Positions 50,563 through 59,133 of a DNA stretch of 64,000 bases are shown piece after piece. The translations under genes were made by a program, and so were the position numbers. The notes under the pieces are model-generated. The model was not told the origin of the DNA. It did no database searches and saw only the letters and a program-made list of their open reading frames with translations. Position 1 is the stretch's first letter. The number at the start of each line of letters is the position of its first letter. The stretch is from Parvimonas sp035282405 (GTDB lineage Bacteria; Bacillota; Clostridia; Tissierellales; Peptoniphilaceae), in assembly GCF_035282405.1 (NCBI RefSeq), contig NZ_JAYKBP010000001.1:496001-560000 (forward strand), given 5' to 3'.

Positions 50563-51099
50563 TTAAAGTATTATTGAAAAGAAAAATATATATGGTGCAG
50601 TAAGTATTGCTAAGACTAATGCTAATTTCCTCTTGTTTTCTTCTTCAATATCAAGTTTTGAAAAGGTATATTTTCTATTTAATTTATAATTTATAAATCT
50701 TGAAATTAAAATAGCCAAACACATTGCAAATAACATACCTTTATTCTCGAATATATTCCCATATAAAGACTTCAAAGTAATCCCTGATTTATCATCAAGT
50801 TCAATCAATAAATATAAAACATATAGAAAATGAACAATGAAAAGATCAGTTAAAAATCCAAAAAAAGAAAATTTTACTATTGATTTTTTTAATATATTAA
50901 AAGGTCTATCTATTTTTAAACATAACATTGTTATTATCATTACTATTAAATAAAATATAGAAGTTATAGGTATAATAAAAAACCAAAACATTGGAATCAA
51001 CCATAAAAACCATACTGGCATTGTAAGACCATATTCTCCAAAAAATTTTTGTAAAAAACTTATTAAAAAAATATAGTTTAAACTAAAAAGTAAATTCAT
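50563..51099 (-). CDS. Multi-span membrane protein, paralogue of the 51115 gene
   Basis: 178 residues, four or five helices. Shares with the next gene upstream an opening FSLNYIFLISFL (FSLYNFFAISFL), a KFSFFGFLTDLFIVHFLYV block (KASFFGIFCDMLIIIYFLGYV) and the end RFINYKLNRKYTFSKLDIEEE (RLLNYKLNESFIFKKLDIDEE). No family recognised. GGAGG ribosome binding site. Set between the flippase/LicD operon and licC-licA, so a link to surface glycan is possible but unproven. Confidence 0.75.
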   Translation of the reverse strand: MNLLFSLNYIFLISFLQKFFGEYGLTMPVWFLWLIPMFWFFIIPITSIFYLIVMIITMLCLKIDRPFNILKKSIVKFSFFGFLTDLFIVHFLYVLYLLIELDDKSGITLKSLYGNIFENKGMLFAMCLAILISRFINYKLNRKYTFSKLDIEEENKRKLALVLAILTAPYIFFFSIIL

Positions 51100-51114
51100 T
51101 TTCCCTCCTTAAAT

Positions 51115-51726
51115 TTACATAAAAGTATTTCTAAAAAAATCTATTAATTTAAAAAACCACCCTACAGGAACGAAAAATACATAAATGCTTGTAACAGGTA
51201 TCAAATATAATGCTAGTTTTTTCTTTTTTTCTTCGTCTATATCAAGTTTTTTAAAAATAAAACTCTCATTCAATTTATAGTTTAATAGCCTTGTCAAAAA
51301 AATTAGAAAACATATTATTAAAATTACGAAGACATTATTAATTAATCCACCCAATATTGCTACATATAAAGGACCCATCCACTTTTCAAAAAAAGGTTCA
51401 ATTTCTTTAGAATACATAACTCTTGCTAAAACTACATAACCTAAAAAATATATTATAATTAACATATCACAAAAAATTCCAAAAAAGCTTGCCTTAAATA
51501 CTGATTCCATAAGGACTTTTGAAGGATTATATATTTCAAGATGAGTAATAGCTATATATAATATTATAAAATAAATTACAAAGTATATAGCTATTACAAA
51601 AGGCCATGTAGGAGGGAAAACTAAAAATATCCATCCTCTTAATTGTTTAACAAATTCATCTAAGTCATTACTTCTCGCTAGAAAGCTAATTGCAAAAAAA
51701 TTATATAAACTAAAAAATGTATTCAT
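51115..51726 (-). CDS. Multi-span membrane protein, paralogue of the 50563 gene
   Basis: 203 residues from the ATG at 51724-51726 (GGGAGG, 5 bp upstream); about five membrane helices with a Trp/Pro-rich loop (FPPTWPFVIAIY) in helix 2 and the same C-terminal NYKLN...KLDIDEEKKKKLAL cytoplasmic motif as its paralogue. 15 bp separate the pair, which looks like a tandem duplication. Function unknown. Confidence 0.75.
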   Translation of the reverse strand: MNTFFSLYNFFAISFLARSNDLDEFVKQLRGWIFLVFPPTWPFVIAIYFVIYFIILYIAITHLEIYNPSKVLMESVFKASFFGIFCDMLIIIYFLGYVVLARVMYSKEIEPFFEKWMGPLYVAILGGLINNVFVILIICFLIFLTRLLNYKLNESFIFKKLDIDEEKKKKLALYLIPVTSIYVFFVPVGWFFKLIDFFRNTFM

Positions 51727-51913
51727 TATTCCTCCCTTTGGATACGAAACAGAATTATTTATTTCTCCCACTTCAAACCACTTTATATCTCATAAAAGTA
51801 TTTTCCTGATATATTATACGAGAGTTATTATATCATATAAAATTTACAATTTCAATATTAAATAAAAACTTTTTAGTTATATTATATTCCTTAATTAAAA
51901 ATTATATGCATTA

Positions 51914-51950
51914 AAAAAGTTCTAAAAATTTAAAATTTTTAGAACTTTTT
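51914..51950 (-). terminator. Terminator of the GT2-licD-licD-flippase operon
   Basis: Stem AAAAAGTTCTAAAAAT/ATTTTTAGAACTTTTT with a 5-base loop, ending in U5, three bases past the flippase stop. Confidence 0.85.
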
Positions 51951-51952
51951 GA

Positions 51953-53461
51953 TTATCCATTATATTTTTTTGCTTTAAGTTTATACTTCATAGATCTTAA
52001 TTTACTTTTTATTCCATCAATTGTAACAAATAAAATTTTGTCCTTTGTAATTAACATAATTATAAAATAGTATAGTACGCATGATATAATTATAGCTAAA
52101 ACTCTTATAAAGAATTGTAAATTCAATGTCAGTGAATATTTTAAAATATGATTTATTCCATAAGTTATTGCAAAAAATGGAATGGAACATAGTACATATT
52201 TAATATAAGATTTTAATATTCCATTTATAGAAACAATATTTCTCTTAGTTATAAAATAAACTTGAATTATCAATACTACAATTTCTGAAAATAAAGTAGT
52301 ATATACAAAATATTCAGCTTGAATAACTCTTAATTTGAATAAAACTATATTTAAAATTAAGTTCATAAATCCGCCTATAAAATAAAATGCGGTTATATTT
52401 TTTTCATATCCCCTTACAAATAAGACCTGATTTGCAAGAAGTTGATCCAATGCCCACATAACTATTCTAAGCGAAAACAATTTTAAAATAAAACCAGCTT
52501 CCAGATATTTTTCCCCTGCATATATAAGCATTACTTCGTCAGAAACACAACTTAATCCAATCCCCATAGGAATTACCAAGAATAAAAATGTCTTGGCAAC
52601 TTGATTTAGCAATTCTGTATAATTTTTCTCATCACCATTTCCATAGTAATACGAAAGTCTTGGAATACTTACAACTATTATCGAATAAACTACACTTGTA
52701 ATTAATTGAGCTATTGATAAAGCAAAGGTATAGTAGGAAACTGAAATCTTTGCGTCTAATAATGAAAGTACAGCTCTATCCAATGCAGTATATAGCATAT
52801 ATGAATTAGCTAAAAGCAACATTCCAATTAAAGGCTTTATATGTATCAAAATATCTTTTATTTTGACTTTTACAAATTTTACTTTTTTCTTTATATAATA
52901 AAAACTAATTAAATAGTTTATAAGATTTGTAATAGATAAAATGAAAGCATAATTTACTATATCATCAGCTTTTTTTACAAACGCAAAAATCGAAACGAGC
53001 ATAAGTACACGGATAAATAATGTCTTAAAGAGAATAAATCCGTAATTTTCAAAAGCCTCATTCATCCACTCTATTGTTACAAATTGAGTAAAAATTTGAA
53101 TACTTAATGCGAGATATAACATATACATATTAGAATTTACATTTAAAAGCATATATCCAATATATAAAATTCCAATACTCAAAGAACTAATTACATTTAT
53201 AGAAAAAAGAACAGTAAAATTCTTACTTATTTCTTTTATATTATTTTTAACTCTACTTATTGAACGAATCCCATAACTATATATCCCAAATGCAGCAAAT
53301 GGAATAAACAAATTTAATATAGAATTTGCAGCATTAAATTCCCCATAAGCCTCCTTGCTCAAAATTCTGGCAAGGTATGGACCTGTAATTAATGGGAATA
53401 AAATATTAAAAACTCTAACTAAAATACTCGCTAAAGCATTTACTTTTATATTTTTTGCCAT
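51953..53461 (-). CDS. Polysaccharide flippase (Wzx/RfbX, MATE-like family)
   Basis: 502 residues, 12-14 helices. N-terminus KVNALASILVRVFNILFPLITGPYLARILSKEAYGEFN is the standard opening of oligosaccharide/teichoic acid flippases, followed by AANSILNLFIPFAAFGIYSYGIRSI in the second and third helices. It would move a lipid-linked glycan, probably carrying phosphocholine, across the membrane. Basic C-terminus (KLRSMKYKLKAKKYNG). Last gene of an operon with two licD genes and a glycosyltransferase. Confidence 0.9.
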   Translation of the reverse strand: MAKNIKVNALASILVRVFNILFPLITGPYLARILSKEAYGEFNAANSILNLFIPFAAFGIYSYGIRSISRVKNNIKEISKNFTVLFSINVISSLSIGILYIGYMLLNVNSNMYMLYLALSIQIFTQFVTIEWMNEAFENYGFILFKTLFIRVLMLVSIFAFVKKADDIVNYAFILSITNLINYLISFYYIKKKVKFVKVKIKDILIHIKPLIGMLLLANSYMLYTALDRAVLSLLDAKISVSYYTFALSIAQLITSVVYSIIVVSIPRLSYYYGNGDEKNYTELLNQVAKTFLFLVIPMGIGLSCVSDEVMLIYAGEKYLEAGFILKLFSLRIVMWALDQLLANQVLFVRGYEKNITAFYFIGGFMNLILNIVLFKLRVIQAEYFVYTTLFSEIVVLIIQVYFITKRNIVSINGILKSYIKYVLCSIPFFAITYGINHILKYSLTLNLQFFIRVLAIIISCVLYYFIIMLITKDKILFVTIDGIKSKLRSMKYKLKAKKYNG

Positions 53462-53478
53462 AACTAAAATTATTCTCC

Positions 53479-54291
53479 CTATTTTATTATATAAGCATCT
53501 AAAAGATGTGATTTATATTCAATTTCCTCATCAGAAGGCTTTTTCATATAATCTCCATAAAATTGAGTTAAAATCTTGTCATAATTTTTAGGAGCAGGTA
53601 CCATCATATCTTCAAAAGGCAATTCTATTAATTCTTCATAAGTTCCTGTTTCAAAAACTTCCTTCATTCCAGTTTTATCAAGCCCAATAGCACCCTCATA
53701 AATTCCATTTTTATCAACATATTTTTCAACTAATTTTTCAATTTTTTTTGTAAAAAATCTTGGATTTACAAACGCCAACAAATGCCAAAAGACAACTCTG
53801 CAAAAATCTTTTATTCTACTATCTTTATGAATTATATATTTTTTCTTTATGAAACAAATATGTTTTAAAGTTACCATCAAATGTGCTTTTTTCACAAAAT
53901 TTAAATCATTGAATCTATCAATTGGAAAAATATCAACAAAAATATTACTATCTTTTCTATTTCGCTTTACGCTATCTTCCAACAGAGTGTGTTTATCTAT
54001 GACTACAAAAAAGTTTTGAAAATACCAATCACTATTATCCTTTGATAAAATTGTGTATCTTTCATTATTTTCTTCAATTACAGCTTTTTGAAATCTCTCA
54101 TAATCTTCTCTATACATTGCAACATCAATATCATCATCCCAAGGAATAAAGCCCTTATGTCTTACTGCCCCAAGTAATGTTCCATAACTTACAAAGTATT
54201 TTATGTTATATTTTTTACAAACATAGTCAATAAACTTTAAAATATTTAATTCATAATTTTTAAGCTCATCGACCGTTAGCCTTTCTTTCAT
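53479..54291 (-). CDS. LicD-family phosphocholine transferase (copy 2)
   Basis: 270 residues. LicD core GTLLGAVRHKGFIPWDDDID with the nucleotidyltransferase-fold acidic residues, preceded by CKKYNIKYFVSYG; ends with the family's FYGDYMKKP. Transfers phosphocholine from CDP-choline to a glycan. About half identical by eye to the next gene upstream, from which it is separated by 9 bp. Two LicD proteins in a pair are known in pneumococci (LicD1/LicD2), where they modify different sugars. Confidence 0.92.
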   Translation of the reverse strand: MKERLTVDELKNYELNILKFIDYVCKKYNIKYFVSYGTLLGAVRHKGFIPWDDDIDVAMYREDYERFQKAVIEENNERYTILSKDNSDWYFQNFFVVIDKHTLLEDSVKRNRKDSNIFVDIFPIDRFNDLNFVKKAHLMVTLKHICFIKKKYIIHKDSRIKDFCRVVFWHLLAFVNPRFFTKKIEKLVEKYVDKNGIYEGAIGLDKTGMKEVFETGTYEELIELPFEDMMVPAPKNYDKILTQFYGDYMKKPSDEEIEYKSHLLDAYIIK

Positions 54292-54300
54292 CTTAATCTC

Positions 54301-55110
54301 CTAATCTATATAATAAGCTTTAATTTCATGAGGATATACCCTCTTTTCAACAGGTGGAAATTCCATATAATCTCCATAATATTTTTTTAAAATCTCATCA
54401 TATTTTTTTGGTGCAAAAAATTTACAATCTTCAAACTCTAACTCTATTAATTCATCAAAAGGATTATAGTCAAAAACGTCATCATATTTCCACTTAGAGC
54501 AACCAACAAGTCCCAAATACTTTCCATTATCTTTAACATTTACATCTACTAGTTTTTTTATTTTCTTAGCAAAAATTCTTGGGGAAACCGGCTTTAATAT
54601 TGCCCATAAAAACAATCTTATAAAATCTTTCAGCTTACTGTCCCCATATTGAATATTTTCTTTTTTTGAAAAAGATAGAAGCTTAAAACTTTCAAATTTA
54701 TATGTTTTTTCAACTAAACTTAAATCATCAAAAAAGTCCATTGGAAAAATATCAACAAAAATTCCTGAATCATAAGTTTTATAATTTCTTTCATCTTCAA
54801 TTTTAGTTTTTGAATTTACAACCTTAATAAAATTGTTATAGTATTTGTCATTAGTTTCTAAAGATAAAATCTTATAAATTCCATCATCTTTTGAAAATAA
54901 ATCTATAAACTTTTCATAGTCTTTCCTAAGCATACAAATATCTATATCATCATCCCAAGGAATAAATCCTTTATGTCTTACTGCCCCAATTAAAGTTCCA
55001 TAATTTATAAAATATTTTATATCATTTTCAATGCAAAAATTGTGAATATATTTTAGAATTTCAAGCTCTACAGATTTTATTTCATCTATAGAAAGATATT
55101 TTATTTCCAT
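54301..55110 (-). CDS. LicD-family phosphocholine transferase (copy 1)
   Basis: 269 residues with the same core (GTLIGAVRHKGFIPWDDDID) and KYYGDYMEFPP near the end. FVDIFPMDFFDDL and the paralogue's FVDIFPIDRFNDL mark the second conserved block. Its ATG shares one base with the stop of the glycosyltransferase gene (TAATG), so they are coupled. Acceptor sugar unknown. Confidence 0.92.
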   Translation of the reverse strand: MEIKYLSIDEIKSVELEILKYIHNFCIENDIKYFINYGTLIGAVRHKGFIPWDDDIDICMLRKDYEKFIDLFSKDDGIYKILSLETNDKYYNNFIKVVNSKTKIEDERNYKTYDSGIFVDIFPMDFFDDLSLVEKTYKFESFKLLSFSKKENIQYGDSKLKDFIRLFLWAILKPVSPRIFAKKIKKLVDVNVKDNGKYLGLVGCSKWKYDDVFDYNPFDELIELEFEDCKFFAPKKYDEILKKYYGDYMEFPPVEKRVYPHEIKAYYID

Positions 55111-56087
55111 TAAGCATTTACTCCCTTTCTCTTCAAATCCTTAAAAAGCAAAAATCTATATAATTTAATATTTATTTTTAACATTAATACAGCTATTCTT
55201 CTACCTTTTCTAAAATTTTTATTTTTGTAAATTTTCCAAAAGTTTTTCTTTAAGAATCCTAAAACTTCTCTATATTCTTTAATTTCTTTATAATTTTCAC
55301 TCAATAACATTTTATCAAAAACCATAAAATGTGCATAGGAAAGTCTAAAAAAAGCAAATTCAGAAAGAAACGGTATTTCTCTTTTTATATAGTCATAAAA
55401 ATTGGAATAAATTTCTATGCAGTCCATATTTTTTATAGTATAAGGCTTTGTTGTTATACTATTTTCTCGATGAAAATAATAATAATATGGCTTTGTTGTT
55501 ACAACATATTTTTTTGCATATTTTACAAGTTTAAACTGATAAAAAGCGTCTTCATAGATTTTACCCACAGGAAATGAAATCTTACTTGCAATTTCATAGG
55601 AGATGAGTTTATTACAAATGGTTCCTGGAATTTTTTCTCCAATAAAATATTCTTTTAAAAATCCATCCCTATCACAACTAAAATAAATTTCTTCCTTGCA
55701 TTGTGGAGATTGACCATCTGAATAAACATTATAAACTCCACATACAGAAACATCTGCACTTTCAGCTTTTATATTATTATAAAGTTCTTCAATCATTTCC
55801 TCTGAAATATAATCATCAGAATCTATAAACAACACATAATTTCCAGTTACAAATTGCATTCCATGATTTCTTGCACTTGACAATCCACCATTTTCTTTTG
55901 TATAAAGTTTTGCTCTATCCTCGTTTCCCACAAATTCTCTGCATATTTTTTCACTATTATCAGTTGCTCCGTCATTTACTATTATAATTTCTATATTTTT
56001 ATATGTTTGATTTGAAATTGACTCCAAACATTTTTTAACATATTTTTCTACATTATATACAGGTACAATAACACTTATCTTGTCCAT
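55110..56087 (-). CDS. Family 2 glycosyltransferase
   Basis: 325 residues. GT-A fold opening SVIVPVYNVEKYVKKCLESI, EIIIVNDGATDNSEKI, catalytic-metal motif LFIDSDDYI, ENGGLSSARNHGM. Cytoplasmic/membrane-associated with a basic C-terminal region (about 270-325). First gene of the operon GT2-licD-licD-flippase; presumably adds one sugar of the repeat unit that LicD decorates. The priming transferase and further sugar genes are not in the window. Confidence 0.93.
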   Translation of the reverse strand: MDKISVIVPVYNVEKYVKKCLESISNQTYKNIEIIIVNDGATDNSEKICREFVGNEDRAKLYTKENGGLSSARNHGMQFVTGNYVLFIDSDDYISEEMIEELYNNIKAESADVSVCGVYNVYSDGQSPQCKEEIYFSCDRDGFLKEYFIGEKIPGTICNKLISYEIASKISFPVGKIYEDAFYQFKLVKYAKKYVVTTKPYYYYFHRENSITTKPYTIKNMDCIEIYSNFYDYIKREIPFLSEFAFFRLSYAHFMVFDKMLLSENYKEIKEYREVLGFLKKNFWKIYKNKNFRKGRRIAVLMLKINIKLYRFLLFKDLKRKGVNA

Positions 56088-56175
56088 AAGTCTCCTTTAT
56101 TTTCTAATCGTATTATATTAATGTCAATACAAATTATACTATAAATCATTAAAATTTACAATTTTTCACAATAAA

Positions 56176-56199
56176 TAAAGGAGATAAAAATCTCCTTAA
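56176..56199 (-). terminator. Terminator of folA-srtB
   Basis: Stem AAGGAGA/TCTCCTT (56178-56197) with a U-rich loop and tail on the minus strand, directly after the sortase stop. Confidence 0.65.
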
Positions 56200-56203
56200 C
56201 AAA

Positions 56204-56977
56204 TTACTTCTCTTTTAATTTTGCAAACAAAATTCTTCTCGCCGCATTGTCATCAGGCGTTTTACAAGTTACAAGCATCAAAAGTTTTGTGTTTTTATCA
56301 ATTTTATCAACTTCAGCCTTTGGAATATGTTTACTCAATTCTTTTTTCATTGCTTCTACATCTTCATTTCTATTTGAACTGAGCTCATAAAGTGGCGTAT
56401 CAGGATCTACAAGGTCTATTCCCAATACTTCATACTCCATTTTTCCTTTTTCTGTATAAAGATAAAATGTCTTATGACTTTCTAAAAATTTTGAATCTTC
56501 AAACTTTTTTAATTCATAAAATTTTGTCTTATCCCAAATATTATGCCCAAATATATAACTGATTCTATCTGAAAAATCTGCTTTATTATACATATCTAAA
56601 AATAGTGTTCCTGTTACGGGATATTTATTTTTCTTAAAATCTCTCCAAAGATAGTAGTCATTATCTTTTCCTTGAACTAAAGGCTCATCTATATTCGTTC
56701 CCGGTATTTCAAGCCATCCAATAGCATCAGAATTAATCTTTTTTAATTCTTCTATATTTACTACTCTTTCAGTATCTTTATCACCATTAAAAGCAGTTTC
56801 CCTTAGAACACTTAAATCTTTACCTGCCTTGTATGAACCATAATAATCTTTGATTAGATTTCCTGCAGAATAAATAAAAACTCCCAAACAGATTACAAAA
56901 AGTATATTCCAAAACCATTTTTTTCTTTTATTTCGTCTTTTTCTCCCCTTTTTTATCCTTATATCTTCTCTTTGCAT
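56204..56977 (-). CDS. srtB: Class B sortase
   Basis: 257 residues: a very basic head (about 1-22), one signal-anchor helix (about 23-45), and a sortase domain with catalytic His in YIFGHNIWD, Cys in LMLVTCKTPDD (the TLxTC motif) and Arg in NAARRILF. The long helix after NIWDKTKFYELKKF is the class B feature. Links surface proteins to the wall or to pili; no sorting-signal substrate or pilin is in the window. Starts 3 bp after the folA stop. Confidence 0.92.
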   Translation of the reverse strand: MQREDIRIKKGRKRRNKRKKWFWNILFVICLGVFIYSAGNLIKDYYGSYKAGKDLSVLRETAFNGDKDTERVVNIEELKKINSDAIGWLEIPGTNIDEPLVQGKDNDYYLWRDFKKNKYPVTGTLFLDMYNKADFSDRISYIFGHNIWDKTKFYELKKFEDSKFLESHKTFYLYTEKGKMEYEVLGIDLVDPDTPLYELSSNRNEDVEAMKKELSKHIPKAEVDKIDKNTKLLMLVTCKTPDDNAARRILFAKLKEK

Positions 56978-56980
56978 ATC

Positions 56981-57481
56981 TTAAATCCTTTCATAAATAT
57001 AAAATGTTAATTTTGGATTATCGTTTTTTCCATCAATCTTTTCACTAACTTTCCAAATATTTTCGTCAATTTCTGGAAAATGACTATCCGCTTCTATTAT
57101 TTCTTTTTCTACATATTTTGTAATATACATTCTCGAACAAAAGTCAATTAATTGTTTATAAATACTCATCCCTCCACAAACAAAAAACTTTTCTTTTGGA
57201 TTTTCTTTTACAAAACTAATTAAATCATCTATATTTTTAAATATTTTTACCCCATTAAATGAGAAATCACTATTTGTTAAAACAATATTATTTCTTTTTG
57301 GAAGTGGTTTTATTTTAAATCCTTCAAATGTTTTTCTACCACATATTATAGAATTACCACAAGTTTTTTCTTTAAAAAAATTCATATCTTCTTTTATAAA
57401 ATACAATAAATTATTATCTTTGCCTATTGCATTACTTTTTTCAGTAATTGCAACTATTAAATATAAATTATCTAAAACCAT
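56981..57481 (-). CDS. folA: Dihydrofolate reductase
   Basis: 166 residues starting at ATG 57479-57481 (AAGGAT, 7 bp upstream); the open frame extends 25 codons further but that part shows no DHFR sequence. Motifs: LIVAITEKSNAIGKDNNLLYFIKEDM, IICGRKTFEGF, VCGGMSIYKQLI. Reduces dihydrofolate; target of trimethoprim. Together with folP-folK at 11 kb it indicates de novo folate synthesis. Confidence 0.95.
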   Translation of the reverse strand: MVLDNLYLIVAITEKSNAIGKDNNLLYFIKEDMNFFKEKTCGNSIICGRKTFEGFKIKPLPKRNNIVLTNSDFSFNGVKIFKNIDDLISFVKENPKEKFFVCGGMSIYKQLIDFCSRMYITKYVEKEIIEADSHFPEIDENIWKVSEKIDGKNDNPKLTFYIYERI

Positions 57482-57723
57482 ATTTTTATCCTTTTTATTT
57501 TTTATTAAATTGCAACTCCTTTTGATAAATCTTTTCCGTTGTTGCAATGTAACCATTATACCACAATTCCATATTTTTATCTAATTTTTGTTATTAAAAT
57601 ATGGTATTTATAACCTATAAAAATATATTTTTTTCTATTTCTTTAATGCCATTGAATTTAATGTCCATTCTATATATCTTAATATATCTAATCAAATATC
57701 TCCTTAAACTTATTTATTTTTCC

Positions 57724-58374
57724 CTAATCCACTCCGTCAAATAATGGACTTCTTTCTATTTTTACTGTCCCTAAATTGTCCTTTGAATATCTTGAATTTG
57801 TATATTTTTCCCAATCTCCTATTACTTTTTCATACAGCAATTCGTCTGCTGTTTCTTTTAAGTCTTTTATGGATATATCATATTTTTTCAAATACTCTTT
57901 TATCTTTGATATTTCTTTAGTTTTTGATTCATGTAAATTTTCTGAATCATTATAAAAACGAACTTCTTCAATCAATCTCTTACTTCCAACATCATACTCA
58001 TTATGTATAGATATAGATATTTTTTTTTCAGGTATTTCATTATAAAAACTTATATCTATTTCTTTTGTATCAAATATAAATTCAAAATTGATTTTCCATT
58101 TTCCTATTTTTTTCGTTTTATATTTATTTTTGTATCTCTCATCTACTATTGTATCTTCTCTTATTGATGTATCTTTCATGTCATTTCTATTCCATTGTTC
58201 TATCCCTGGTATATCCCAAAATGGAGTTTCTCCAAACCAACTATATACTTTTTTCTCTCCATAATACATTTCATCAAATATATTCTTTACTTTTGGGTCT
58301 ATTATTTTATATGCTATTATAACTATTATAACTGATAATAGTACTACTAATACTTTCTCTGTTTTATTCTTCAT
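57724..58374 (-). CDS. TipC-like immunity protein (second copy)
   Basis: 216 residues from ATG 58372-58374 (CAGGAGAAAGAAA upstream). One signal anchor (about 6-24), then an exported domain with NIFDEMYYGEKKVYSW, GIEQWNRND, KIGKWKINFEFIFDTKEIDI and a C-terminus DNLGTVKIERSPLFDGVD. Layout and position match TipC, the immunity protein that protects the outer face of the membrane from the lipid II phosphatase TelC. The last ~50 codons are almost identical in DNA to those of the first copy, while the middle has diverged. Confidence 0.75.
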   Translation of the reverse strand: MKNKTEKVLVVLLSVIIVIIAYKIIDPKVKNIFDEMYYGEKKVYSWFGETPFWDIPGIEQWNRNDMKDTSIREDTIVDERYKNKYKTKKIGKWKINFEFIFDTKEIDISFYNEIPEKKISISIHNEYDVGSKRLIEEVRFYNDSENLHESKTKEISKIKEYLKKYDISIKDLKETADELLYEKVIGDWEKYTNSRYSKDNLGTVKIERSPLFDGVD

Positions 58375-58615
58375 TTTCTTTCTCCTGTTTTGCATACTTT
58401 ATATATTTATTATTATTTCTCAAATTTTTTATAAAGTCAAACAGTTTAACTTAATTTTTCCCTAATCCACTCCGTCAAATAATGGACTTCTTTCTATTTT
58501 TACTGTCCCTAAATTGTCTTTTGAAAATCTTGAGTTTGTATATTTCTCCCAATCTCCTATTACTTTTTCATACAGCAATTCGTCTGCTGTTTCCTTTAAA
58601 TCTTTTATGGATATA
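57724..58615. repeat. Near-identical 3' ends of the two tipC-like genes
   Basis: 57716-57875 and 58454-58615 differ at only about ten positions by eye, including the bases after the stop codons. Both genes also share an identical ribosome-binding segment. Sequence between is much less similar, which points to gene conversion or strong conservation of the ends only. Confidence 0.8.
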
Positions 58616-59133
58616 TTATTTTTTTCTAAATACTCTTTTATCTTTGGAATTTCTTCAATTTCAGCTTCTGACATTTTTTTTGTATTATCAAAAAAATCAA
58701 CATATTCTGTCACTATCTTAGTTTCTACATTATACTTGTAATGTATAGAAAATGTTATTTGTTTTTCTGGTATTTTATTATAGAAACTTATATCAATTTC
58801 TTTTGTATCATATCTAAATTCGATATCTATTATCCAATCTCCTATCTTTTTAGTATTATATTTGTTTTTATATTTTTCTTTGACTGTATTATTTCTATAG
58901 TTCAATTCCTTAACATCTGGATTAACCATAAAATCATTTCTATTCCATTGCTCTATTCCTGGTATGTTACTAAATGGTGTATTAGCACCCCACTTATATA
59001 CCTTTTTCTCTCCATAATACATTTCATCAAAGATATTTTTTTCTTTTGGATTTTTTTCTTTATATATTGCAAATATTAAAACTAATGATACAAGTATTGT
59101 TATTACTAATGTTACTCTTATTTTACTTTTCAT
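58462..59133 (-). CDS. TipC-like immunity protein (first copy)
   Basis: 223 residues from ATG 59131-59133, with CAGGAG 8 bp upstream; it overlaps the LXG toxin stop by 11 bp, as expected for an immunity gene coupled to its toxin. Signal anchor at about 6-24, then NIFDEMYYGEKKVYKW, GIEQWNRNDF, KIGDWIIDIEFRYDTKEIDI and the shared C-terminus. Being adjacent, it is the more likely cognate immunity protein. Confidence 0.78.
   Translation of the reverse strand: MKSKIRVTLVITILVSLVLIFAIYKEKNPKEKNIFDEMYYGEKKVYKWGANTPFSNIPGIEQWNRNDFMVNPDVKELNYRNNTVKEKYKNKYNTKKIGDWIIDIEFRYDTKEIDISFYNKIPEKQITFSIHYKYNVETKIVTEYVDFFDNTKKMSEAEIEEIPKIKEYLEKNNISIKDLKETADELLYEKVIGDWEKYTNSRFSKDNLGTVKIERSPLFDGVD

Noticed and set aside
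50481..51950. The two AGTTCTAAAA palindromes as mobile-element ends
   Set aside because: Each lies at the end of an operon with a U-tract and no target-site duplication; they are terminators.
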